A DNA stretch of 64,000 nt from Ailurus styani (GCA_002007465.1 LNAC01000031.1:5215847-5279846); one strand, 5' to 3'; counted from the first letter of the stretch, positions 1 through 11,354 are shown. Notes: generated by a model not told the origin, from the letters alone. Numbers and translations are program-made.

Positions 1-1786
1 AAAAAAAAAAAAACCACAACAAAAACAAATACAACCTCTTAAATGGTCAGCTTCTACAGCTGGTATTCATCGCTCGGGACAACTCATCCTATCTGTCTTG
101 TATTAAAAGTCACATTCTACTTTGATGGGAATATCTTCACTTTGACATTACCATTTTCAAGAACTTTTGATAAATAGCCTGACAAGGTTCCTTCTGGCAC
201 AGAAAGTTTTCATCAGTAACTAGGTAGTTAGAAATATCACAGAGCTGATTTGTTGGTAGGCAGTGAAAACTGCTCGCAGGCTGATTGGTTACCTTATCGA
301 GTCCCCATGTGGAGGGGGAAGGTACCACTTCAGGCCCAGAGGAAATCAAATAGGGAAGACAATCCTTAAAAAGGAAACTGAAAAATTAGGCCCTTAATTG
401 CCAAATAAGTAAGACGGACCATTCCCCAAAATACCATAGAAGTGCATCTGAGCCCAATAATGAGAAGTTTGAATTATCATAGGATCCTCGAGTGTCATCT
501 TTTTTTTTCTGCCATGGACTTAATAACATATTTTAAAGAAACTACTGATTCCAAAAATAGGTACCTATGACCACCTCTATCTTGTCGTTTATCAATTAAC
601 ATCATTTCCATGTTCTGGTAGGCTTGAAACATTACTTATTTTTATAGTTCTGCTCTTTAGGTATGAAATATGAAACCCAGCTATGGACACGTGTCTCTCT
701 TTGCTCTTTCTTTCATGATATATTGCTGATTAATTTCAGATTATGAACTTTAAAAATTGTGATTCATTTGTATTACCTTTGCACATAACATACTTCATTG
801 CTTTCAAAGTCTTTACATCTGAAGATCTGTCTCTTATACATTCAAAAGAGAAAAGGCCACTGCATGCCCTCCTGTTAAAAGAAAGAAGAGGGAAATAAAT
901 ATGAATGTTTTTTAACTCAATGGTAAATGAAATTTCAAAGCACATCAATATGGGTCACTTTCTTCCTTGATTCTACCAGATGTCTTATCTCAATACTCGA
1001 AGTTACAAAATTGCACTTCGGATAAGGTATCTTTTTTGTGTTTGCAACATAGAGATTATACACACACACTTGTATTAATTCACAAATATTTTTTGGCATT
1101 TTGTTTTGGGGAAAGAGACCTGAGGCTCTAATGAAAGACCTGAGTTAGAGTCTAGATACTAAAACATTGGTCACTTCAACTCTAGGTCTCAGTTTCTCGT
1201 GATATCACGAGAATGGGAATGGGAATGAAACGTCAGTGCTCTAAGCCTAACATAAATGTTTGCCTGACCACCTCAAAGTTACTTTTTGTTTCCTCCTGCT
1301 CCCATAGAACTTCACTGTCTGGGGTTTTTTCATGTATTCAGCTCAGAATTCCCAAGTGTGCAGGGAGTAAGGGGGAAAAAAAAAACAACTCTGGGAATCT
1401 ACATCTCCCTTTATTATGAGATGACAGACTGCGAGTTATGTCTTTGTGCATTAACCGGTTATGTAAAATAAATGCTAGTATCTGAGTGAGCTATTTCATT
1501 TATAGACTACTTGCCTTTTCTGTATAATTCATACATCTCATCTCTTATTCAAGATGACGAAGGGGTGCCCTTTGGTTTTCAGGACATATCCTCGAGGGTT
1601 CCTTCAGATGATATGCATTAAAAATGCTAGACATCTAATGACTCATTTCCATCATTTCTGGAAGCTTTTGTTCAAATCTTACACATGCTTTTCTAGATAG
1701 CACCTTGATTTTTATTTAATGCCTCGAGTTAAATTTTTTTGAAAGACTGATATTAATGAGACAACAATTCCTTTTTTGTTTTCCAG
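1..1786 (+). other. MCTP1: MCTP1 intron, 3' part (5' end outside window)
   Basis: AT-rich intron ending in a good acceptor (TTTTTTGTTTTCCAG). It opens with an A-rich run (1-12) that may be a retroelement tail starting outside the window. A possible MIR fragment and a perfect 20-bp palindrome lie at 1130-1230. I looked here for the exon that should precede 1787 (the SDPYVKF part of the second C2 domain) and did not find it. Nothing else is recognised. Confidence 0.8.
1130..1230 (+). mobile_element. possible MIR fragment carrying a palindrome
   Basis: The order GAGTCTAGAT, TCACTTCAAC, TCTCAGTTTCTC, then GAGAATGGGAATG follows the middle of a MIR SINE (the stretch that normally reads tcacttaacctctctgggcctcagtttcctc). 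Divergence is high, so the call is tentative. Confidence 0.35.
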
Positions 1787-1917
1787 ATTATGCCAAAAAC
1801 TTTGAATCCTCAGTGGAGAGAACAATTTGATTTTCATCTCTATGAAGAAAGAGGTGGAATAATTGATATCACTGCCTGGGACAAAGATGCTGGGAAAAGG
1901 GATGATTTTATTGGCAG
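1787..1917 (+). CDS. MCTP1: MCTP1 exon: second half of the second C2 domain (C2B)
   Basis: The exon begins after TTTTCCAG and ends at GGCAG before GTTTGT. It is 131 nt, starts in phase 0 (IMPKTLNPQW) and leaves two bases of an arginine codon for the next exon. It encodes the TLNPQWREQFDFHLYEERGG strand region and then ITAWDKDAGKRDDFIG. The latter is the third calcium-binding loop of a C2 domain, with the acidic D-K-D and D-D residues kept, so calcium or phospholipid binding by C2B is probably intact. The donor GTTTGT is weaker than the usual GTAAGT. The upstream half of this domain, including its first calcium loop, lies outside the window. Confidence 0.95.
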
Positions 1918-2966
1918 GTTTGTATGATCTGGTATCTTTGGTTCACCCTAGAGAGGGTGAATGTTGTTAAAAAAGATAATTGCTTTATCTGTTATGGTTA
2001 CTGTAATTGATCTTTACCATATTGAAGGAAGGGATCTGACCATGGTAAAGCAATGCTTGGGTGAAGGGAAAAATAGATTTGAAGACTGACCAGTAGGTGG
2101 CAGTTTTGACCAGTTGATGGACAGGCTATCTGAATTTGATATCTAGAAATTTTCTCCAGTTGCCAGAACATTGTGTGTAAAAGTTACGGGAATTGTGAAA
2201 GAGGAATCTCATTTGATGCAAGATACTTAAACAAAGAGCACAGTCATTGTCTGTAAAGTGATCTGAGATAATATTACTTTTCATAAAGCATATTGTGAGA
2301 CCATAAAATGCATTGTTTCCTACCACTTCCTACAAGGTAGAGAATCTTTATAATCTCTTAGGAGTTCATAAATCTGTAGATTTCTCAAGTTTTAGTGATG
2401 GCAACATGTGAGACAGATCCCTGTTAATCTAATAATGCAGTGAAGAAAGGGGTATTATGAGGCTTAATGACATCTCTCCACAAAGACACAGTTATTTCCA
2501 ATGGCTGCTTGAATTCTATGAATTGTTTTCTTGCTTTAAAACCTATTTTTATTTTTTGATGTGTATGTGCCTTTGTGGCAAAACACATTGAGACCTGACA
2601 ATACTAAAATAAAGCGTAGTGTACAGAAGAGCTTGGTAGTTTAGAATAGTCTCTCTTTACTGCAGTTCACATGAATTCCAAGTCTCTAAACATACAGCCT
2701 GAAGAAATGCATACATACCAATAATAATCAAGGACATTATATGCTAGAAAAGCAAGAATCCAACCTAACATGTTTATCTCTTTGTTTTTTTGTTATTCTG
2801 AGATACATTTTTTAAATAATGGCTTTCTGTATAGGATTATAAAGTGAGAGGTTAAAGATTCACTTCATTTAACCTACGATGTTTTACTTATAAAACAAAA
2901 TGGAAAAAACTATTGTAACCTAATACTGAGTTATATTTCAATCCTTTGAAAAGGCCAGAACTTCAC

Positions 2967-2997
2967 TGCATATTTTTTCCNGTTGCATATTTTTTCC
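2967..2997. repeat. 14-bp duplication around a single N
   Basis: TGCATATTTTTTCC occurs at 2967-2980 and again at 2984-2997, with an N at 2981. It has the same form as the 7.4-kb junction and is probably an assembly join. Confidence 0.85.
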
Positions 2998-4271
2998 CTT
3001 TAGTAAAGCATTATTTTCAGAGTTTTCTTTAAGTTCTAATTTATTCTCTTTGGAATATATCACCAGCTTAAGTAGCTTAAGTATACATATGTTGATACGC
3101 TGACTGCATTTCATTATGGTTATATGTCTATGTTTCTGTCTTCCTCACCATGCTATGAGCTCATTCAAGTAAGTGCTGTCTAGCTGTTCTTTAAATTCAT
3201 TTTCATAATTTAGAGCAACATTAGCCATATTTGGTTACCATAAGATAACCAGAATAACTGTCATGTGTAACTTGCTACCTCAGTCTCATTACTTTATATT
3301 CATACTTTCTTATGTTAGTAATATAAGGAAATAATTGCTACCATGTACTGCATTCCTGTACTTCTGAGTTCATATCATATGAAGTTTATCTTATCAAACC
3401 TTTTTTCTGTTTTTTCCCATAATAACAGGTACCCTTTTATGTATTTTTCCTTACTGTAGTTTCTCAGCCCATCTGGTACTGACCTTTCTCTTTTCCTCAC
3501 TTGATAATCTTATGAATTCTTCAAGGCTGGGGTTAATTATATTACAGAAATGGTTGGCAGAGAGGTGAACCAGTTTATTTCATCTCACCTTGTTGCTATG
3601 GGTTTGTCCATAATTTGGCAAATTTTGAGAGAACAGTGACAATTGGCTGATATGAAGAAAATAGGGATTTTTCTAGATAATGGGGGGGTGCTAATGAAGT
3701 TTTCTGAAATTTGGGAGAGAAGAAAACCATTTTTGGAGCTTTGTGGTTGGCGAGCACGTGCAGGGGCTAGGCGAATGGTGTGCCTGAGGGGGCATGGAAG
3801 CTCAGGACCCTAACCCCCTATCTTACCTGGGTAGCTCTCACCTGGCTGTTTCCGAAATTATCTCCTTTTATAATCTAGCAATTTCTTTGGGTGTGTGTTC
3901 TCCCTTTTCATCTTTTTTAGCTCTTCGAGGTGTTACCACCTATGTATAGTGTCTGGCTTAAGCTTTGCCTGGATCGTTAGATGAGTTGTTTATATTCACA
4001 GTTATTACACAGGAGAACCCTGCAAGTAGAATCAGCTGCATTGCCCTGATGGGCACAACTTTATGCTCTGCTTCCCAGTGTCTTGGTTATATTAAAACTG
4101 GCTTTGGTGGTGAGTTCAAATGTTACCACTGAAGAGTTATAGGGTTGGTTTTTTTAAAATTCTCATTCATTTTGAATGAATTACTTTTATTTCAAATTAC
4201 ATTTTGTTCTAAGTACAATAAAAAAAAAACTTACCTGGCATCAACGTCAGTTTTTAAAAAGTCCATTTTTG

Positions 4272-4472
4272 GGGCACCTGGGTGGCTCAGTGGGTTAAGC
4301 CTCTGCCTTTGGCTCAGGTCATGATCTCAGGGTCCTGGGATTGAGTCCCACATCGGGCTCCCTGCTCAGTAGGGAGCCTGCTTCCTCCTCTCTCTCTGCC
4401 TGCCTCTCTGCCTACTTGCGATCTCTCTCTATGTGTCAAATAAATAAATAAAATCTTTAAAAAAATTAGAAG
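4272..4472 (+). mobile_element. SINEC (carnivore tRNA-derived SINE)
   Basis: A full-length copy with the CACCTGGGTGGCTCAGTGGG head, CT-rich middle and AAATAAATAAAATCTTT tail. The perfect 11-bp target duplication GTCCATTTTTG flanks it at 4261-4271 and 4473-4483. Confidence 0.95.
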
Positions 4473-4814
4473 GTCCATTTTTGATCATATGACAAACATA
4501 GTAGCCTATAAAAGCAATTTGACCCCCAAAATTTAAGAGCACACCAGAGTATAGGTGCAGACAAGATGACTCCTAGGACAGCTTCTGCGTATCAGTGAAA
4601 GCCCATTTATACAATAAAGGGAGTTATTGTCAAATTTTGAGATAATCACAGATGTTCAGTAAAACCTTTTTGTACACTCACTCTGCTCATTTAACCAAGA
4701 TGCCTATTGCAGAAAAAGGAAATGGCTGTGGTAAGTCATCACTTAAAATCTATTCAGTGTCCAGATAGCACCAAAAACTCTAGTTTCCTAACTTTATATT
4801 TATTAAGTTGTACT

Positions 4815-5150
4815 TTATTTTTCTATTTAAATTCAATTAGTTAACATATAGTGTATTATTAGTTTAAGAGGTAGAGTTTGGTGATTCCTCAGTCTTATAT
4901 AAGACCTAGTGTTCATTACATCACATGCCCTCCTAATGTCTATCACCCAATTACTCTCCCCTCCAGCAACCCTCACTTTGTTTCCTATGATTAAGAGTCT
5001 CTTGTGGTTTGTCTCCCTTCCTGATTTCATCTTGTTTTATTTTTCCCTCTCTTCCCCTATATCCTCTGTTGTTTCTTAAATTCCACGTATGAGTGAGATC
5101 ATATAATTGTCTTTCTCTGATTGACTTATTTTGGCTAGTAAAATATGTTA
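4815..5150 (-). mobile_element. L1 3' end, antisense (carnivore L1)
   Basis: Contains the antisense carnivore L1 tail landmarks TTCAATTAGTTAACATATAG, CACATGCCCTCCTAATG, AAGAGTCTCTTGTGGTTTGT and ATAATTGTCTTTCTCTGATT. It aligns by eye with the copy at 11465-11800. Old and diverged, with no coding part. Confidence 0.8.
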
Positions 5151-5290
5151 AATTGTACTTTAAACACATCCTGCCACTGAAAAGCAAGACATTATTATAT
5201 CTAAGTGGTAGACAGAGTAAAGTCACTGTGTTTATGTGAAGTTTATGTGGTAACGGTAGAAGTAACGCAGATTGAAATAGAATTCCTTGG

Positions 5291-5480
5291 GCGCCTGGGT
5301 GGCTCAGTGGCTTAAAGCCTCTGCTTTCGGCTCAGGTCATGATCTCAGGGTCCTGGGATCGAGGCCCATATCGGGCTCTCTGCTCGGCAGGGAGCCTGCT
5401 TCCTCCTCTCTCTCTGCCTACTTGTGATCTCTCTCTCTCTGTGTCAAATAAAGAAATAAAATCTTTAAAAAAAAAAAAAA
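5291..5480 (+). mobile_element. SINEC, young copy
   Basis: A complete copy with a 17-bp perfect target duplication, GAAATAGAATTCCTTGG, at 5274-5290 and 5481-5497. The pure A tail and the exact duplication indicate a fairly recent insertion. Confidence 0.95.
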
Positions 5481-5599
5481 GAAATAGAATTCCTTGGTTG
5501 CTTGGGTAGTTTAGATTAGAACTGACTTACCTTCCATTAAGTGACCATTCTAGGAGTAAAGTAACAAGAGTCAAATTCATCCTGGTCTTCTGCCTTGTT

Positions 5600-5870
5600 T
5601 TGCAAATTATCATTGCAACATTTTATATCCTACTTTTTTTATTATTTACTTAGAAATTTTTTTACATGTAACTAATATAAATTTAAAGCATACAGTAGTT
5701 GATTTGATAAATTTATACATTGTAACATGATTGTCCTTGTAGCTCTCGTTAACACCTATATCACATCATGTAATTATTTCTTTTTTGTAATGAGAATAAT
5801 TAAGATATGTCTGTATTATCTTAAAAATTAGAAGCTATTCTGGGAGTTGGCTGGTAGTTGGTCAATAAAT
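5600..5870. mobile_element. possible old L1 fragment
   Basis: The stretch around AGCATACAGTAGTTGATTTG, ATACATTGTAACATGATTGT and ATCACATCATGTAATTATTT resembles mammalian L1 3' untranslated sequence as I remember it. Weak match; orientation not determined. Confidence 0.4.
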
Positions 5871-5925
5871 TTAAAGTTGGCTATGAAGGATAACATTGTC
5901 CCTTCAATGGTCAATAACGTTTTTT

Positions 5926-6140
5926 GTGTTTTTTTTTAAGATTTTTTAATTATTATTATTTACTTGACAGAGAGAGAGAGAGAGAGAGAGATCACAAGTA
6001 GGCAGAGAGGCAGGCAGAGAGAGGAGAGAGCAGGCTCTCCACTGAGCAGGGAGCCTGATGCGGGCCTGGATCCCAGGACCCTGGGATCATGACCTGAGCC
6101 GAAGGCAGAGGCTTTAACCTACTGAGCCACCCAGGCGCCC
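5926..6140 (-). mobile_element. SINEC, antisense
   Basis: The reverse complement of SINEC: T-run, AAGATTTTTTAATTATTATT, a (GA)n stretch, GAGCAGGGAGCCTGATG, then GAGCCACCCAGGCGCCC at the end. An imperfect flanking duplication (14 of 17 bases) lies at 5909-5925 and 6141-6157, so it is older than the copy at 5291. Confidence 0.92.
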
Positions 6141-6429
6141 GGTTGATAAGGTTTTTTAAGGGTACTATCTAAATTCAGTCCTAAACTTGAGAATGCGTGT
6201 ATGGATTGGATTATCTACATAGACTAGTTTATTATGTTAGAATTTTGTAGTTGTCCCACTTTATTTTCCAGTTTTGGTCAAATATAATGATTTTTGAAAA
6301 TGTGTTTTTTAATGTGTGCTCAGTAATAGGCTTTTTTTTTTGTCATTATAAATACAAGGCTGGCTATGAATGAAAGGGCCACTTGCAAATTTGGAGTGTT
6401 GGTACAGTGAAAAACATTTAACACTGAAC

Positions 6430-7580
6430 ATTACCCACTGCCATTCCCATTTGAACCCAGGCAGTCAGGCTTATGCACCCCTACAGTCCACCAAAACTGT
6501 TCTTGTCAAGGTCACCTGTGACCACCAAGTCGTTAAATCCAACAGCCAGTTTTCAACCTTCATCTTACTTGACTCAGCAGCAGTACTGGACTTGGCTGAT
6601 TGCTTCCTTACCTTACAACACTTTTGTCACTCGCTTCTAGAGCACCACTCTTTGTTTTCCTCTTATCTCATCACATGTTCCTTCTTGGTCTCACTCACAG
6701 AATTTTCCTCATCTCCCTCCTGTTTTAGTTCTGGAGAGCCTCAGAGCCCATTCCTTGGGCATCTTCTCTGTCTGCACCTGCTCCCATACTGTCTCCATCC
6801 ACTCCTGTACTTTCCATACTGTCTGAGATTGATAATGACAAACAGCTCCACTTCATAACTCTTCTCTGAACTCCAGATTCCACACCATCTATAGCTATAG
6901 CCTCCTGTTCTTCCTTCCACATAACACAAATAAAATAATTTAAGTCCTCTGCTCAAAACTCTTCAATTGTTTCCCATCTTAATCTGGGCAAAACCTGGGT
7001 AACTGCTTCTAGTGGCCTATAGTGCTTCACGTGATCTAGCCCTCTTACCACTCTGCCCTGAACTTCTGCAGTTCTGCCTTTCCCTCCCTCTGCTCCATTC
7101 CACCCTCTTTGCTCTTCCTCAGGCTCACCAGACACCCTTCCACTTCACAACCTTCCCCGCCATCTGTGCTAGTATCCACCCAGCTTGCTTCTTTACCTTC
7201 TTTAGGTCTATGCACAAAAACCACATCAGGGAGGCATCCATACCAACACTATTTAAACCCAAACTCCCTTTCCTTGTCATTCCCTTTCCTCCATCCTGTT
7301 TTGTTTTTCTCCATAGACATAATCACCATTTGACATGTATGCATTTCACTTACTTATTTTATCATTTATTTCCCACGACTAGAATGGTGGCCNACCATTT
7401 GACATGTATGCATTTCACTTACTTATTTTATCATTTATTTCCCACCACTAGAATGGTGGCCGTACTTCATGAGGGCAGAGATTTTTAAGTGGTTTGTTTG
7501 TTTGTTTCCTGTCACATCCCCAAATGCCTAGAAAAGTATATGGCATACAAGAGGTGTTTTATAAATATTTGCCAGATTTT
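6430..7580 (+). mobile_element. L2 LINE (CR1-clade) remnant with decayed reverse-transcriptase frame
   Basis: The 3' half follows the L2 tail order: CTCAAAACTCTTCAATTGTT, GTGATCTAGCCCTC, GACATGTATG, ACTAGAATGGTGGCC, CATGAGGGCAGAG, then a TAAATATTTG end. Upstream, an open frame at 6370-6858 contains TFILLDSAAVLDLAD, which resembles the LLDLSAAFDTVDH motif of L2-type reverse transcriptase with substitutions. The catalytic part is not preserved and the frame is broken, so it is not functional. A single N with a duplicated 68-bp flank interrupts the element (7325-7461). Confidence 0.8.
7325..7461. repeat. 68-bp tandem duplication around a single N
   Basis: Bases 7325-7392 and 7394-7461 are the same 68-bp segment with one mismatch (CCCACGACT against CCCACCACT), separated by one N at 7393. 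This pattern suggests an unresolved assembly join and not a biological repeat. Confidence 0.9.
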
Positions 7581-7640
7581 AACTGAAATACCTGAAGTTT
7601 GATTTAATAATGGAAATTATGGCTCCTCCATCTCTAAGTA

Positions 7641-7975
7641 CAGTTGACCCTTGATCAACATGAGCTTGAACTGCACACATCCACTTAAACACAGATTTTT
7701 TTCCATTAAATACAGCACTATAAATGTATTTTCTCTTCCTTATGATTTTCTTAATGATATTTTCCTTTCTCTAGCCTTCTTTATTGTAAGACTATGATGT
7801 ATAATTCATATAACATACAAAATATGTGTTAATCATCTATTCATGTTATCAGTACAGCTTCTGTTCAAAGTAGGTCCATAGTAGTTAAATTTGGGGGGAG
7901 TCACAAGTTATACACAGAGGTTCAATTGTGCAGGGGGTTGGTGCCCCCAGCCCCCTTATTGTTCAAGGTCAACTG
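7641..7975. mobile_element. Tigger-type (Tc1/mariner) DNA transposon MITE
   Basis: The 335-bp element begins CAGTTGACCCTTGATCAACA and ends TTGTTCAAGGTCAACTG, which are terminal inverted repeats. It is flanked by the TA dinucleotide duplicated at 7639-7640 and 7976-7977, as expected for this superfamily. There is no transposase frame. The subfamily name is left open. Confidence 0.85.
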
Positions 7976-8354
7976 TAAATACATATTTGACAATAGGTGT
8001 TAACGCAAAAGCAATTAGAACAACATGACTTAGTGGCAGGTACAAAATTTCAGTGTATTTGTACATAACTCAAAAAGAGAGAATTAGTGAGTTAGAGTAT
8101 GGAAGTATGTGAGTAATACTTAAAAAATACTGAATTGTTGCATTTTTTTAAAAAGTAGCCTATACATTTACCAAGATACTTAGAACTTCTTCATCATTCT
8201 AACATCCAGGGAGTCAATGCCATCTGGTTGGTAAATTTTACATACAAAAAAATAAATTTGCCATGAGTAGAGAGAAACAATAACATCAATTCCCTAAAAT
8301 GGATAGGGCACTATTACATTAGCTCAATATTAGGGGATAAGCAGAGTGATTCAT

Positions 8355-8510
8355 ATTATGCCCATTTCACAGATGCAAGAAGTGAGGTGGGAGGAGCTGC
8401 AGAGAGGTTGCTCAGCTAGTATGAATCTGAGGTGATTGATCTGAGATTCAGATCCAGACTCCTGACTCTAAAGTCCACACTCCTTTCACTTTGGTCTTGT
8501 CTTCAAAATG
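8355..8510 (-). mobile_element. MIR SINE fragment, antisense
   Basis: The antisense MIR order is readable: CCCATTTCACAGATGCAAGAA, GAGAGGTTGCTCAGCTAG, AGATTCAGATCCAGACTCCT, CTAAAGTCCACACTCCTTTC. Diverged and ancient. Confidence 0.75.
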
Positions 8511-8619
8511 GTCTGAAGCCAATAAGTGCTCAGTAAAATGCCAAGTAGTCAGTAAACCAACTTAAATTGTATACACAATAGTGCAAGTTTGAACAACAAA
8601 TTTTACCTGTCGCTGAACT

Positions 8620-8940
8620 ACCACAATCAAGTGAAGGTGAAATAATGTTAATCTGCATGTAATTATTTAACTTTCTGATCACCTGCATTTTGGCAGGCAA
8701 GACGGACTGCCACCTTTACGATAATCAGCTAATAAATCCTCATGATTGTTACACTTTTATGCAGAGCAGTAATCTGAACAAATTGGCTGCTGACAGCTGC
8801 AGTAAATTGCCAAGAATGAGTGCTGTCAGAGAACAAGTTGTTTTTATGAACGTGCAGAATAAGTAAATCCCGTGTCAAGCAATCTTATTTAGTTGGAGTT
8901 ATTTGCAATCCAATATAGCAAGATTTATAATGTTATTTAT
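8620..8940. promoter_or_regulatory. candidate conserved non-coding block
   Basis: A repeat-free stretch with several factor-like sites: TGACAG overlapping an E box in TGACAGCTGC (8791-8800), a CTGTCA at 8822-8827, and TTGGCAGGCAAG followed by GACTGCCAC, which resembles NFI half-sites. Its texture resembles developmental enhancers, but conservation cannot be tested from one sequence. Confidence 0.3.
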
Positions 8941-10047
8941 TAGTGTGCAAAATGCTTGTTTATCTTTAAAGTGGCATTGATTTGGGGTACATATATTTTA
9001 GGTTGGTGAATTGCTACTGACTTTATTTGTTGCATTGTTACGAGGGCCGAGGCGTTGGAACTGCCCATGACAGCAAAGTGCTATAGATGTAAGCTTTGCT
9101 AGAGAGCTCTAGTTGAACAAAAATTTTATTAATGATGTTTGATAAGAAAAATATATTCCAAATGGGCAAGTTCTGCATAAAGAACAAATGCTTCCAAATT
9201 CAACAACCATAAAAAATAAATCTGTGACTCTGTATTTAATGTAGACGGAAGGAGAATGTGGGATGTGTAAGTATAGTGTGGCAAGGGGGAAAACAGACTT
9301 TGACTTTTGATATTAACAAAAGTAAGGTTCTCTGCAGATTGAAGGTCATTGCATTTGACACTGTAGATTCTGACTTGCAATGTTTCTTATTTGTGATACC
9401 AATTTGTCAATGACTCTTTTACTTCCTATATGGAATGGAAACAATCCTCCTGCATTAGTAATTTGAAAGCACAAAGACAGCTAGTCAGAAAATTCTCAAC
9501 TGAAGAGAGTTTTTTCGTAAAAATCATTATATTTCACCATTTTTCTTACTAAGGATTGAGTGAAATATTTCATTAGGGAGATCGACAATATTTAAGGAGC
9601 AAATGGAATGTGTCATTGATTCTTGGTTTTTCATAAAATCAACCCACGCCAAATATATTAAGATTTCAATCTATTTTCTTTCATAGGTTACTGTTCTTTT
9701 CTTGTGAAGATTTCTTGCAAAAGTTTATATTCAGTGCAGTGTTTCTTACACAATGAGCCAAATTTCCAAGGACAGTTTCATGCACCACCATGTGTATATT
9801 AAATAGTTTACCTTCAAGTCAGTGAATGAAGAATTTCACGAATTTGTGGAAGTATGCTCTGATAAAGCAATCTCCCCAAAGATAGTTAAACAATGACAAC
9901 TTCTGACAATAGAAAGACAAGAACAGTATTAGCAGTTTGTAATGTGAGAGATAGTGTAAAATCTGCATAATTGTGAAACTTGAAAACTATTTAGTGGTTA
10001 TGTATTGAATTCTTTAAAATGCAGAGATTCTAAAAAATCACATATTA

Positions 10048-10240
10048 GGGCGCCTGGGTGGCTCAGCGGTTTAAAGCCTCTGCCTTCGGCTCAGGTCATG
10101 ATCTCAGGGTCCTGGGATCGAGGCCCACATCGGGCTCTCTGCTCGGCAGGGAGCCTGCTTCCTCCTCTCTCTCTGCCTGCCTCTCTGCCTACTTGTGATC
10201 TCTCTCTCTCTCTGTCAAATAAATAAATAAAATATTAAAA
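10048..10240 (+). mobile_element. SINEC, young copy
   Basis: A full-length copy with a perfect duplication, AAAAAATCACATATTA, at 10032-10047 and 10240-10255. The A box (TGGCTCAGCGG) and B box (GGATCGAGGCCC) of the tRNA promoter are intact. Confidence 0.95.
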
Positions 10241-10612
10241 AAAAATCACATATTATATTGATTTATAATATAAAATTGTACATTATGTATCATTAGTTTT
10301 ACTAATGTAAAATAGTTCTCATGTATTATAAACTCTCAAAAAGCTTCATAATTTTATTGTGAAATTAGGTCAAAATTACCAAAAATATGTGTTTTTTTTT
10401 TAAATTACCCCCCCACCCAAGAAATCCTGTAGAAGTTTGTCTTCCTGTTCTGAAGGCTTTGTTTTCAAATGTCTTGCTAATCATGATAGCTTCATAATTT
10501 CATGAGCTAACACGTCAAAGCACAGCACACACTTAGAAGTTTATCATTAATGTAGATGTACATTTCGATTGCAAATATTATTCTTGATACTTTGGGATTG
10601 TTTTGGCTGAAT

Positions 10613-10622
10613 TCTCGCGAGA
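10613..10622. promoter_or_regulatory. TCTCGCGAGA promoter-type element
   Basis: An exact TCTCGCGAGA palindrome, a motif known from TATA-less CpG promoters in mammals. It sits at the start of a local CpG cluster: eight CpGs from 10613 to about 10675, inside AT-rich intron. Function here is inferred. Confidence 0.4.
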
Positions 10623-10959
10623 TCGGATTATACCGCCGTTGGTTAGTAAATCAGAAAGTCGCGGACACGGAGCTCAGCTAGAAGTGGTGGTTCTGCATAT
10701 TCTTGTTTATCATTCTGCTCACTTGTGCTTGTTCAACTAGCATTATCTTCCACCCACAGTTTCTTTACTGGGATCTTTTAAAGCCAGTTGTCCATTCTGT
10801 GAGGATTAGTTCAGTTAAAACTAGATTATATAATCCGTAAATCCACTTAACAAGGCATATATGAACTGCAACTCAGTGAAAGCAAGTCAGCAACTAAGGG
10901 GGCCTCTGGCAACCCCTGTATGTTATGCAGCTCCTACTCTTTTCTAAAATTCTTGCAGG

Positions 10960-10971
10960 CCGGAAGTGACG
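10960..10971 (+). promoter_or_regulatory. ETS plus CRE-half composite site
   Basis: CCGGAAGTGACG is an exact ETS-family site (CCGGAAGT) overlapping a TGACG half-CRE, a combination common in housekeeping promoters. It lies about 340 bp from the TCTCGCGAGA element. Confidence 0.4.
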
Positions 10972-11354
10972 TATCTGGTGCATGGGCCAGCAGGTATCAA
11001 CTATTTATAAAGCTTGATTCCTGTCCTATTTGTAAATTACCAGAAAAAATCCAAATAGTCCTAATATTTACATCCTGCACCCCAGTTTACTCACATAGAT
11101 GTACATGTATATATCCAAGCACAAGACTGTTTCATCTGGGAGGAATAGCGTTGGTCACTGGTTCAGAAATGGCAGATAGAAAAGTAAAGGAGAAAAAAAG
11201 TGGTAAGAACACTGAAATTTTACTCTTTAGCTTTTGGGGAGAAATGTCACCAAAGAAATGTGACATATTTCTTTCATGTGGCTAATTAAATGCATACAGT
11301 TTTTAGAAAGCCCGAAGAACTTGAAGCTTTTTTATAAAAGTCAGCAACATTCCA

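Noticed and set aside
4002..4300. Tandem or array-like signals suggestive of CRISPR, operons or phage
   Set aside because: No direct-repeat and spacer pattern anywhere, no prokaryotic gene density or ribosome-binding sites; this is vertebrate intron.
6370..6858. 162-codon frame that could be taken for a gene
   Set aside because: Resembles decayed L2 reverse transcriptase and sits in an L2 element; substitutions at core positions and frame breaks show it is not functional.
7012..7488. 158-codon frame spanning the N
   Set aside because: Lies in L2 tail sequence and its length depends on the duplicated segment around the N.
10920..11285. 121-codon open frame downstream of the CpG cluster
   Set aside because: No known domain and no splice-site or codon evidence. 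Kept only as a note with the promoter idea.
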